Assembly (NCBI GenBank): GCA_030740295.1
Contig: JASLXP010000574.1
Coordinates: 1 to 5,861 of the forward strand
Length of the DNA: 5,861 nucleotides
Source of the DNA: Planctomycetota bacterium
Lineage (GTDB): Bacteria > Planctomycetota > PUPC01 > JACPCR01
Direction of reading: 5' to 3'
Below the pieces are notes generated by a model. The model was given only the letters and a program-made list of their open reading frames with translations. It did not search any database and had not been told where the DNA came from. Shown here in pieces: positions 1 to 5,861 of this stretch (position 1 is the stretch's first letter; each line of letters opens with the position of its first letter). The translations under genes and the position numbers were made by a program.

Positions 1-41
1 GAGTTTGCGCTGTTGGCATAGGTCGGGAGGTGGCATTTATA

Positions 42-94
42 CCCAGGGCGGCGCTACGCTTGCCCTGGGCTACGTTGTTTAACGCCTTCGGCGT
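42..94. repeat. GC-rich double-hairpin, probable dispersed intergenic repeat
   Basis: Two hairpins lie side by side. The first pairs CCCAGGGC (42-49) perfectly with GCCCTGGG (62-69) around a 12-base loop. The second pairs ACGCC (82-86) with GGCGT (90-94) around a three-base loop, with T-rich and A-rich flanks (78-80, 95-97) that could extend it past a bulged A. One frame through the element is open and reads a short Arg/Pro/Leu/Trp-rich peptide, but it has no start signal, so I do not call it coding. Elements of this look are, from memory, repeated many times between genes in planctomycete and verrucomicrobial genomes. That copy number is inferred here because only one copy is in the window. 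It could also act as a transcript-end structure for an upstream gene, although no T-run follows the first stem. Confidence 0.5.
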
Positions 95-111
95 AAAGCT
101 TCAGAAAGTGC

Positions 112-123
112 ACTAGTACTAGT
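112..123. promoter_or_regulatory. Perfect 12-bp palindrome, possible operator
   Basis: ACTAGTACTAGT is its own reverse complement and is also a tandem pair of the palindromic hexamer ACTAGT. It sits about 160 bases upstream of the first gene, just after the double-hairpin repeat, and is flanked by CAGAA (102-106) and TTCTG (123-127), which are also complementary. A dimeric regulator site is one reading. A boundary of the adjacent repeat element or chance are others. I see no convincing -35/-10 pair next to it. Confidence 0.2.
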
Positions 124-272
124 TCTGTGTTCAGTGAATCACCCTGGCGCCGGGTCGAGCTCCACGAAGGGAAATCACTCAAGTCGCGATGCATCAGAGA
201 ACGTCCAGGGAATCAGGAAACTCGACTTCAAACCGATTGTGGTGACTGATAGACTTATGCATCCTGGAGCCC

Positions 273-280
273 AGGAGGAA
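273..280 (+). promoter_or_regulatory. Strong Shine-Dalgarno site of the first gene
   Basis: AGGAGGAA lies five bases before a doubled ATG (286-288 and 289-291), with the AGGAGG core ending seven bases before the first ATG. This near-consensus site fixes the start of the small exported protein. The rest of 124-272 shows no gene and no promoter that I can defend. Confidence 0.7.
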
Positions 281-285
281 ATCTG

Positions 286-831
286 ATGATGCGTTTGGAT
301 GCGACCGGATGGATTGTTCTCGGTCTCGGCTCGATTCTGTTTCTATCTGAAACGGTCGCCGAAGAACCAGCCCGTGAACAGGCGATCTCCTGGAGTGTCA
401 AGTGCAGGAAGGAAGCTTACAAAGCCGGCGAACCGCTCACATTTGGTGTGACCATCAAGAACACCTCCAAACAGGGCTTCATGCTCTATAACACAGACCA
501 CTATCACGGCTGGAAGTTCATTCTCTCGCGGACAGGTACCGATGAGATGTGGCATGCAGCCTGCGTCGCGCGAATCCGGTACAAGCCAAACATGATTGTG
601 CTGAACCCGGGCGGCATCCGAGAAGTGAAAGTGGTTCTTGGCCGATTCTTCCAATTCATACTGGAGGGGCAGAAAGGCCCGAGCCGCAAACTCCTCCCGA
701 CTGGGACTTATAAGCTGGTCATCGAGCGAGAGTTCAGAGAGCATCCGCAGGCACACGCCATGGACACAATTCACGATTTCTGGAAGGGAAAGGTGAAGAG
801 CGCGCCTGTAGAAATCTCTATCAGGAAATGA
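286..831 (+). CDS. Small exported protein with an Ig-like (BsuPI-type) beta-sandwich domain
   Basis: This 181-residue protein has an N-terminal export signal: Arg3, a hydrophobic stretch at about residues 8-20, then S-E-T-V-A (21-25), with cleavage plausible after Ala25. The mature part looks like one Ig-like beta-sandwich. It has an opening strand followed by Y-K-A-G-E-P-L (about 45-51), then V-T-I-K-N-T-S, later V-L-N-P-G-G before a Val-rich strand, L-P-T-G-T-Y-K-L near residue 140, and a closing V-E-I-S-I strand. The order 'gets G-E-P, supports N-T-S, sets P-G-G, ends G-T-Y' is typical of BsuPI-like and related Ig-like domains that are common as secreted proteins in planctomycetes. No catalytic motif is visible, so a binding, inhibitory or structural role is inferred. 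It shares strand and probably a transcript with the two large enzymes downstream, being 168 bases ahead of the next start. The fold is fairly likely, but the function is unknown. Confidence 0.8.
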   Translation: MMRLDATGWIVLGLGSILFLSETVAEEPAREQAISWSVKCRKEAYKAGEPLTFGVTIKNTSKQGFMLYNTDHYHGWKFILSRTGTDEMWHAACVARIRYKPNMIVLNPGGIREVKVVLGRFFQFILEGQKGPSRKLLPTGTYKLVIEREFREHPQAHAMDTIHDFWKGKVKSAPVEISIRK

Positions 832-838
832 ATAGTCA

Positions 839-999
839 ATGACAACTCGCCGAACTTGCTCTTGCCGGTTAGTAGCGTTCGGCCGAGGTTCAAGTCGACC
901 GCAGGCTGCGCGTCCCTGTTGTCTGCGCTTGCCACTGGTTGGCAGGCGATTTCGTCTGTCGAAACTGTCGGGACTGTTACTTCATCGAGAGGACGGACA
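839..999 (+). pseudogene. Degraded, frameshifted leader copy related to the start of the third gene
   Basis: An ATG at 839, eight bases after the first gene's stop, opens a frame that reads M-T-T-R-R-T-C and runs to about 909. The matching start at 3423 reads M-T-I-A-D-T-C. The pieces ATGAC and ACTTGCT occupy the same offsets in both. From 916 to 970 the DNA aligns without gaps to 3498-3552 at about 40 of 55 positions by hand count. In that block the encoded peptides correspond in the same relative frame: L-L-S-A-L-A-T-G then E-T-V here, L-L-S-V-L-V-T-G then E-T-V there. At 904-918 this copy is one base shorter than its partner (GGCTGC-GCG against GGCTGCTGCG), so the 839 start does not read into the hydrophobic core. 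From 916 the core frame stays open and joins gene 2's frame. I infer a relic of a leader or lost gene. A sequencing error giving gene 2 a longer leader is the main alternative. Confidence 0.5.
987..993 (+). promoter_or_regulatory. Shine-Dalgarno site that decides the start of gene 2
   Basis: GAGAGGA ends six bases before the ATG at 1000. The reading frame is open further upstream, back to a TTG at 856, but that codon has no such site and would put a broken leader in front of a second, complete signal peptide. The site therefore favours 1000 as the true start. Confidence 0.65.
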
Positions 1000-3237
1000 A
1001 TGTCAGGAAACCAGGATGTGAGAAATCACTTACGTTGCGGCAGGTACCTACTCGTGGCGGTCCTTTCGACGGTAATTGGCGGCGCTGCTGAATTGCCGCA
1101 AGACCACGAGTACCAGCGCGTCTTGCGCGACTACATGGCCGGGCTCAAAGTGGAGGACTTCGACCATGGAATCACAAACCCAACACCGTTCACCGTCGCT
1201 CAGTCCGATGACCCTGAAAAGGCCTACCGCGACTACATGCTGGTACGCGGTGACATGCTGCCCATCATCGGCAGCAAGCGCGCCGCGCCCTGCGTGTCTG
1301 CCCCGCCGGAGGCATTTCTTCTGAAAACGCTCGAGTATGGGGATGCGGTGAGGGTTCCGCCGGTTTGGGCCGAGCCAATCGCGTGGCTCGTGCGCTGGGA
1401 CAACAAGGGCAACCCCTTCAAAGGCTCTCGTGCGATGAAACTCCGGGCTTTCGCAAAGATGGCCGTAGAGATGATCATGACGGATCACCAGTTAGAGACG
1501 GCTCCGGAAAAAGGGATGAATCGTCCGGACTGGTTCGGGCCGCACCTGATGGTGTTCGCCTATCCCTACGCTGACATTCGGGACGCCCTTCCGCGCAAGG
1601 TCAGAAATGCCTATAAAATCGGGCTCCGCAAAATGGTGCGGCGACAGCTCGATTGGGAGGTGAAGGGTGAGGAGATCAATATGGACATGGCGGCCATCGC
1701 CGGGCTTTGGTACGCATCTGAAGCCCTGAAGGATCGGGCGCTGACTGAAGAAATCAGAATCTACATCCACCGGCTGGTGGCGGATCCAAAATCGTTCCAC
1801 GCGGCGGGATTCTTTGTGGATCACGGCGGCCTCGACACAAGCTTCAACAGCATGGCAATCTTCTTCGCCAATTGGGTAGCGCTCGCCAGTGATTGGGACT
1901 TCGTCAAGGAGACGGTCGAGCGGCGTTACCGTCTCCGCGCGCATCTCGTTCTGCCTGAACCCGGAGGAGGGTATTTCGGGCCGAGCCATTTCAACTCCCG
2001 TCTCGACACCGATGCCTGGGCAGATCAGTGGCTCTGGGGTTATCGCGATTATGCCGGGGCGATGCTGACTGATGAGGCCGTGTATTTGACGAAGTTCCCT
2101 TCGCAGGAGGAGATTGAAGCCGGACTGAAACGGGCTGTGGGCTGGTTCAACACTTGCGCCAAACAGACCCCGAGAAAGCGGGATGAGAAAGGCCGGCTAT
2201 ATCACCTCAAGCCGGAAGAAATCAACGCGCATCGATGGTCCTACCGGATTTGGCCATCCACCAATTACCCGATCACCATTTGCTTTGCTTACGACCATTA
2301 CCGCAAGAAAACCTACGCCCGGCTCAAGGAACTGCACGAGTCCGGCTCTCCCTGGCTGCGTTCCCCTTTCGAGCGCGGCGAGACCTTCATCCGAAATTTC
2401 GGGGATGCTTTCACCGTCGCACGCATGGATGGCTTCGCTGCAATTGTCCATAGCGGCCCGGTCGGTTCTGACGATCCGAACAGCGGTAACTTTCATCACG
2501 CCGGGCCCTACGGTTTTGGCGGCGGACAACTTTCTGCCTTCTGGACACCGCAAGCCGGTTCGGTTCTGTTAGGACGGCGGGGTGGCATGAACTGGGACAA
2601 AAACCTCGATACCGTCGAGAACTGGAAGCTCTGGCCCATCCACGCGGTAACCGGGTCCAGTCTTGAGGGCAAGGTGTTCACTTCGGCCCGAATCGTCAGC
2701 CCGGCCGTTGACTCAAAAGTCAAAGGAGGCCGCGGCACAGTCCGCGTCAGCGGCCGCATCCCGGCCGAGATGCTCGGCCAGGGCAAAGTGCTTCAGGGCC
2801 GCATTGCCTACGAGCGCGTTTTCGAGATCGGGACCAAAGGAGTTACCGTGACGACTACTGCGCGGGCCTACGGCCAGGATAAGCTCGCCGAGCTCTACGA
2901 AACGCTGCCAATCTTCTACCCCAAGGCAAAGAAGAAGGGGGAGGAGGTGCCGCTGAAAATTGAATTCAAGGCCGACGGCAAGTGGGAGCCGGCCACCGCT
3001 GAGTTTCAGGACACGGTTGCAGCCATCCGAGTGACGCGACTCAAAGGCGCAATCGAAATCACATTCAAGCGTCCCCGACGCGCGGCCCTGTCTCCGAGTG
3101 AGTGGAATCGCGGCGTCATCGCCAGACACATATGCCGTAATGTCTTGGTCGACCTGCTGGAGAACGCCGGCCAGCCGCTTGTACTGAACGAGACGAAGCT
3201 CCTAAGCTACAGCATCAATCCTGTTTCCAGGCCGTAG
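1000..3237 (+). CDS. Exported alpha/alpha-toroid plus beta-sandwich protein, polysaccharide-lyase-like
   Basis: This 745-residue protein begins with a signal peptide: Arg8, Arg12 and Arg15, a hydrophobic core at about 16-27, then G-G-A-A before Glu31 as the cleavage site. Residues of about 31-465 are mostly helical and rich in Trp and Tyr, as in an (alpha/alpha) toroid. Conserved-looking patches are N-M-D-M (227-230), D-H-G-G-L-D-T-S-F-N-S (274-284), G-P-S-H-F-N-S-R (327-334) and H-R-W-S-Y (411-415). The patch at 274-284 recalls the D-G-S-(F/Y)-x-x-H loop of toroid lyases. Residues of about 468-745 look beta-rich, with H-S-G (484-486), N-F-H-H (497-500) and a G-F-G-G-G turn, consistent with the sandwich half of heparinase II/III or alginate/chondroitin lyase-like enzymes. 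His275, Asn283, His330, Tyr415 and His484 are candidate active-site residues; this is inference. I cannot assign a numbered family or a substrate. The fold could also belong to a toroid hydrolase or a non-catalytic homologue. It lies 185 bases ahead of a modular hydrolase-like gene, which fits joint polysaccharide breakdown. Confidence 0.75.
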   Translation: MSGNQDVRNHLRCGRYLLVAVLSTVIGGAAELPQDHEYQRVLRDYMAGLKVEDFDHGITNPTPFTVAQSDDPEKAYRDYMLVRGDMLPIIGSKRAAPCVSAPPEAFLLKTLEYGDAVRVPPVWAEPIAWLVRWDNKGNPFKGSRAMKLRAFAKMAVEMIMTDHQLETAPEKGMNRPDWFGPHLMVFAYPYADIRDALPRKVRNAYKIGLRKMVRRQLDWEVKGEEINMDMAAIAGLWYASEALKDRALTEEIRIYIHRLVADPKSFHAAGFFVDHGGLDTSFNSMAIFFANWVALASDWDFVKETVERRYRLRAHLVLPEPGGGYFGPSHFNSRLDTDAWADQWLWGYRDYAGAMLTDEAVYLTKFPSQEEIEAGLKRAVGWFNTCAKQTPRKRDEKGRLYHLKPEEINAHRWSYRIWPSTNYPITICFAYDHYRKKTYARLKELHESGSPWLRSPFERGETFIRNFGDAFTVARMDGFAAIVHSGPVGSDDPNSGNFHHAGPYGFGGGQLSAFWTPQAGSVLLGRRGGMNWDKNLDTVENWKLWPIHAVTGSSLEGKVFTSARIVSPAVDSKVKGGRGTVRVSGRIPAEMLGQGKVLQGRIAYERVFEIGTKGVTVTTTARAYGQDKLAELYETLPIFYPKAKKKGEEVPLKIEFKADGKWEPATAEFQDTVAAIRVTRLKGAIEITFKRPRRAALSPSEWNRGVIARHICRNVLVDLLENAGQPLVLNETKLLSYSINPVSRP

Positions 3238-3238
3238 A

Positions 3239-3252
3239 GAACGTTCACGTTC
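3239..3252. repeat. Small hairpin / tandem hexamer just after gene 2
   Basis: Immediately after the gene 2 stop, ACGTTC occurs twice in tandem (3241-3252) and overlaps the palindrome GAACGTTC (3239-3246). GAACG and CGTTC can form a five-pair stem with a four-base loop. There is no T-run after it, so it is not a convincing intrinsic terminator. The rest of the 185-base spacer shows no gene; GGGACAGTTCCC at about 3356-3367 is another short stem, equally weak. Confidence 0.25.
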
Positions 3253-3407
3253 GAGAACACCGCGGACCTCATTTGCTTGAGTGGAAACTTGTCCGGACCA
3301 CGCTCGACGTACGGGCGGTGACTGCCAGCCAGGCATTGAGGACAGAGCCTTGATTGGGACAGTTCCCGAATGGGGTCGCTGGATTCGAAACAGCTTCGCG
3401 TCGTTCT

Positions 3408-3414
3408 GAGGGAG
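3408..3414 (+). promoter_or_regulatory. Shine-Dalgarno site of the third gene
   Basis: GAGGGAG ends eight bases before the ATG at 3423. The frame is open upstream as far as an in-frame TGA at 3351, with no better start between, so the ATG at 3423 is preferred. It also places a standard signal peptide close to the N-terminus. Confidence 0.6.
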
Positions 3415-3422
3415 TTGCATTA

Positions 3423-5861
3423 ATGACCATTGCTGACACTTGCTGGAGCGTGAGAGCCAACAAACCTGGTTACGACCAGGCCCGGGCTGCTGCGTTCCTG
3501 TTGTCTGTTCTTGTCACTGGCCTCCCTGCGTCTGCCTTTGCCGAAACTGTCGCGCCTCAAAACTTTATTCCTAACAGTTCGTTCGAGATCATCTCTGATT
3601 CCAATCCCATCTTCTGGTATCCGAATCAAGATGTAATTGAACAGTACGGCAGCCTCGATGCCTGGCGTCCGAATTGGGGATTGGATACGGCAGAGAAATG
3701 GCATGGCCGGCAGTCGGTTCGGATGTCTGGCAAGTTCCGGAAGGAGCTTTGTCTGCAGACTCATGTGCCAAAGAAGGAATCGATGGCGTTCTCTTTCCAT
3801 GCCAGGAGTGGGGGGCCGGACCTTCCTTTACGAATCGAGTTCAAGGGAAAGGGCTACAAGACTTTTCCGTTCATTATTGGCAAGGACTGGAAGCGGTATG
3901 AGACAAGCATCGATTCCGGCGGCGGTCGCTTGCAGTTGAAATTCATCTGTTCTCAGGCTGGCTCGCTCTGGATTGACGCAGTGCAGCTCGAAGAGGCGGA
4001 GAAGCCTACTCAATACCATGCGGATGCAATTACCAAAGACCGCAGGCAGATGGCTTCGACGGGTGGGTTTGGGTTGGGCTCGCCAGTTCGCATCACCCCG
4101 GGGATCCTGACGGGTCCGCCGGAAATCAACGGGGTCGTCGATCGCAAGGAATGGGACAAAGCAGCCATCATCGAGCTGAAAGAACACCTGGGAACGCCAC
4201 TGAAGCGACCTTCCCGCGCTCGGATCGGTGTCTGTGACGAAACTCTCTATCTTGCGTTCGAGTGTGCGGGAGGCAAGGCGAAGCCGGCATCCAGCGCAGC
4301 GCTCCGCAATCGATTCCTCCGGGACGATGAATCGCGGATCGAGTTCTACCTGGAGCCACATCCTGGAGCGAAGAGCTTCCATCGATTTCAGGTCAGCCCC
4401 GAAGGCGTGTGGTGTGATTCTCAGGGCTTTGCGCCGGCCTGGAATTCGGGCGGCCATGCGGCGGTCGGCGAAAATGAAGGCGGCTGGTGCGCGGAAGTGT
4501 CCATCCCACTCGATGCCTTTATCAGATCGCCGCTGCTGAGAGACACCTGGGGATTCGGCTTCACCAGATACAGCGCGGAAGTGGATGAGCTGAGCATCTG
4601 GCCGACTCCTGAGTATCGGTATCACATCAGCCGCAATGACTGGGCCTTCCTCGAATGGCCGAAGCCAGGTCCGCTTGACCGCTTCGCAATCGAGATTTCT
4701 GATGCGGAGTTGCTCGAGACCGGGAAAGGCAAGGCGCGTCTCAGAATCAACGTTCGGAATCATTCCGGAAAAGAACGGAGTCTGGTCGGCGCCGCGTGTC
4801 GCCGATACGGCAAGGATTCGGAGCTCAAGCGTTCCCAGGTACAGACCATCCCTGCTGATGATGAGTCGTGGTTTGAAGTGGACGGTTTTGAATTTCCTGG
4901 CCAAACGGAATGGCCGATGCGAATTGTTATGTTCGATGACGATCGAGCTGTCTTTGAACGGACAGAATACGTGAACGTAAAGCCCATGCTCGACCTATAC
5001 CTCGACCGCTCCTATTACAGTTCCGAGACGGAGGCCGTTCTGCATGGCGAGGTCGTGCCCTCAATTCGAAGGCTCGGACTCAGGCTCATGCTTGGGGACA
5101 AAGAGGTCTCGCAGAGTGATGTGTTGATTGAGAAACCGAAGGTTGTTGTTCGCTTACCGATTAAGAACCTCGTCGATGGCGCGTACGCTCTGGAAGCCAT
5201 CGGCCGCGATGAAAAGTCAGAGGCATTGTGCCAGCGTCGGCTTCCTCTACAGAAAATCAGCAGACTCTCCGGTGAGTCAAAGATCGATCATCATCGAAGG
5301 CAGGTGCTCATTAACGATGAGCCGCAACTCATTTTTATGCCCTGTTTCATGACTTACAGCGATCCGGGGAAGAGGACCATGCAGTTCCTGGCGGACGCCG
5401 GTTTCAAGAGCGTCATCATCGCTATCGGCACACCCCACGTTCCCCGCATCGCTGAATACATGCGCCTCGCGGGAGAGTCAGGACTCAGAGCGGGCCTTTA
5501 CACATCGCAGGCAGCCATCATTCCGAGAATCAGAGAGCTTCGGAAGTTGTCGGAAGTATTCATCTATCTCGTCGTCGATGAACCGACGAAAGGAGAAAAC
5601 AAGATCATCGAAGCTGTCGCGCAAATGCGGAAGGCCGATCCCAACCGCCTCGCCTGGTGCAATCAGCTTTTCAATCACGGTATCGAGCGGCGCCTGGCTG
5701 GTCTGCCGGGTGACATCATTTCAACCGACTACTATCCGGTAGGGTCGCCGAACCGCAGGATTATCGATCTGGGATACATGGTTGAACGCATGGAGACAGC
5801 CGCACGACGCCGGCGCCTGCCAACCTGGATGTGGCTGGCATGGGGCGGAGCAAACATGAAC
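3423..5861 (+). CDS. Exported modular glycoside-hydrolase-like protein, 3'-truncated by the window
   Basis: The frame is open from the ATG to the last base, giving 813 residues with the C-terminus missing. A 20-residue polar N-region precedes a hydrophobic core (about 22-35) and A-F-A (38-40), a good signal peptidase site. Residues of about 46-200 look like a CBM4/9-type jelly roll, from N-F-I-P-N-S-S-F-E (47-55) to L-W-I-D-A-V-Q-L-E-E (182-191). Residues of about 234-413 look like a CBM9-like domain, opening E-I-N-G-V-V-D-R-K-E-W and closing with a W-C-A-E-V-S-I-P-L strand and W-G-F-G-F-T-R. Residues of about 415-615 are beta-rich, probably two Ig-like domains. From about 627 (V-L-I-N-D-E-P) a TIM barrel begins. 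V-V-D-E-P (717-721) makes Glu720 a candidate acid/base, and T-D-Y-Y-P (768-772) and W-M-W-L-A-W-G-G (802-809) match strand ends seen in uncharacterised hydrolase families of planctomycetes. The expected nucleophile strand lies beyond the window. The hydrolase role is inferred and no substrate can be assigned. The leader resembles the relic at 839-970. Confidence 0.8.
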   Translation, partial: MTIADTCWSVRANKPGYDQARAAAFLLSVLVTGLPASAFAETVAPQNFIPNSSFEIISDSNPIFWYPNQDVIEQYGSLDAWRPNWGLDTAEKWHGRQSVRMSGKFRKELCLQTHVPKKESMAFSFHARSGGPDLPLRIEFKGKGYKTFPFIIGKDWKRYETSIDSGGGRLQLKFICSQAGSLWIDAVQLEEAEKPTQYHADAITKDRRQMASTGGFGLGSPVRITPGILTGPPEINGVVDRKEWDKAAIIELKEHLGTPLKRPSRARIGVCDETLYLAFECAGGKAKPASSAALRNRFLRDDESRIEFYLEPHPGAKSFHRFQVSPEGVWCDSQGFAPAWNSGGHAAVGENEGGWCAEVSIPLDAFIRSPLLRDTWGFGFTRYSAEVDELSIWPTPEYRYHISRNDWAFLEWPKPGPLDRFAIEISDAELLETGKGKARLRINVRNHSGKERSLVGAACRRYGKDSELKRSQVQTIPADDESWFEVDGFEFPGQTEWPMRIVMFDDDRAVFERTEYVNVKPMLDLYLDRSYYSSETEAVLHGEVVPSIRRLGLRLMLGDKEVSQSDVLIEKPKVVVRLPIKNLVDGAYALEAIGRDEKSEALCQRRLPLQKISRLSGESKIDHHRRQVLINDEPQLIFMPCFMTYSDPGKRTMQFLADAGFKSVIIAIGTPHVPRIAEYMRLAGESGLRAGLYTSQAAIIPRIRELRKLSEVFIYLVVDEPTKGENKIIEAVAQMRKADPNRLAWCNQLFNHGIERRLAGLPGDIISTDYYPVGSPNRRIIDLGYMVERMETAARRRRLPTWMWLAWGGANMN

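Noticed and set aside
1..111. Possible 3' end of an upstream gene in frame 3
   Set aside because: The frame is open from the window edge to a stop near position 111, but it reads through the double-hairpin repeat and its peptide looks like the translated repeat, not a protein end.
343..774. A 143-residue minus-strand frame opposite the first gene
   Set aside because: The plus-strand gene has a near-consensus ribosome binding site, a signal peptide and an Ig-like strand pattern; the opposite frame has none of these.
856..999. Extension of gene 2 to a TTG start at 856
   Set aside because: There is no ribosome binding site at 856, the codon lies inside the leader relic, and the ATG at 1000 has both a Shine-Dalgarno site and an immediate complete signal peptide.
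1492..1989. A 165-residue minus-strand frame inside gene 2
   Set aside because: It lies wholly within the well-supported plus-strand gene, has no recognisable motif, and its length is not surprising at this GC content.
3238..3422. Intrinsic terminator between genes 2 and 3
   Set aside because: Only short stems (four to five pairs) are visible and none is followed by a run of T, so a terminator cannot be supported.
3828..4904. A 358-residue open frame on the minus strand inside the third gene
   Set aside because: The plus-strand frame here is continuous from a signal peptide through recognisable carbohydrate-binding-like domains. The minus-strand product shows no domain pattern and is rich in Arg and Ser, as expected from an antisense shadow of a GC-rich gene.

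Overview
The window looks like part of a carbohydrate-degradation region from a bacterium of the Planctomycetota-Verrucomicrobiota-Lentisphaerota kind. This is an inference from three things: moderately high GC content, a run of large exported multi-domain proteins with carbohydrate-binding and toroid or barrel folds, and a palindrome-rich GC repeat of a type I associate with such genomes. No rRNA, tRNA or housekeeping marker is present to settle the taxonomy.

Layout. Positions 1-285 are non-coding. They hold a GC-rich double-hairpin repeat (about 42-94), a perfect 12-bp palindrome (112-123) and a strong ribosome binding site just before the first gene. Positions 286-831 (+) encode a small exported Ig-like protein. 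Positions 832-999 are a short gap that contains a degraded, frameshifted copy of the leader region found at the start of the third gene. Positions 1000-3237 (+) encode a 745-residue exported protein with an apparent alpha/alpha-toroid plus beta-sandwich architecture, resembling polysaccharide lyases of the heparinase/alginate-lyase type. Positions 3238-3422 are a short spacer with a small repeat and a ribosome binding site. From 3423 to the window end (+) there is an open, 3'-truncated reading frame of at least 813 residues. It carries a signal peptide, a CBM4/9-like domain, a CBM9-like domain, beta-rich linker domains and the start of a glycoside-hydrolase-like TIM barrel with an Asp-Glu-Pro motif.

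All three genes point the same way, all are predicted to be exported, and no convincing terminator separates them. They may be co-transcribed and act together on an extracellular or periplasmic polysaccharide: a lyase-like enzyme, a modular hydrolase-like enzyme and a small accessory Ig-like protein. The substrate cannot be read from the sequence.

The most unusual signal is the relationship between 839-970 and 3423-3552. The two stretches begin with the same kind of start (ATGAC, then ACTTGCT at the same offset) and share a gap-free 55-base block that matches at about 40 of 55 positions and encodes the hydrophobic core and cleavage-proximal Glu-Thr-Val. The copy at 839 is broken by a one-base length difference and lies directly in front of gene 2, which has its own separate signal peptide. 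No CRISPR array, transposase or RNA gene was seen.
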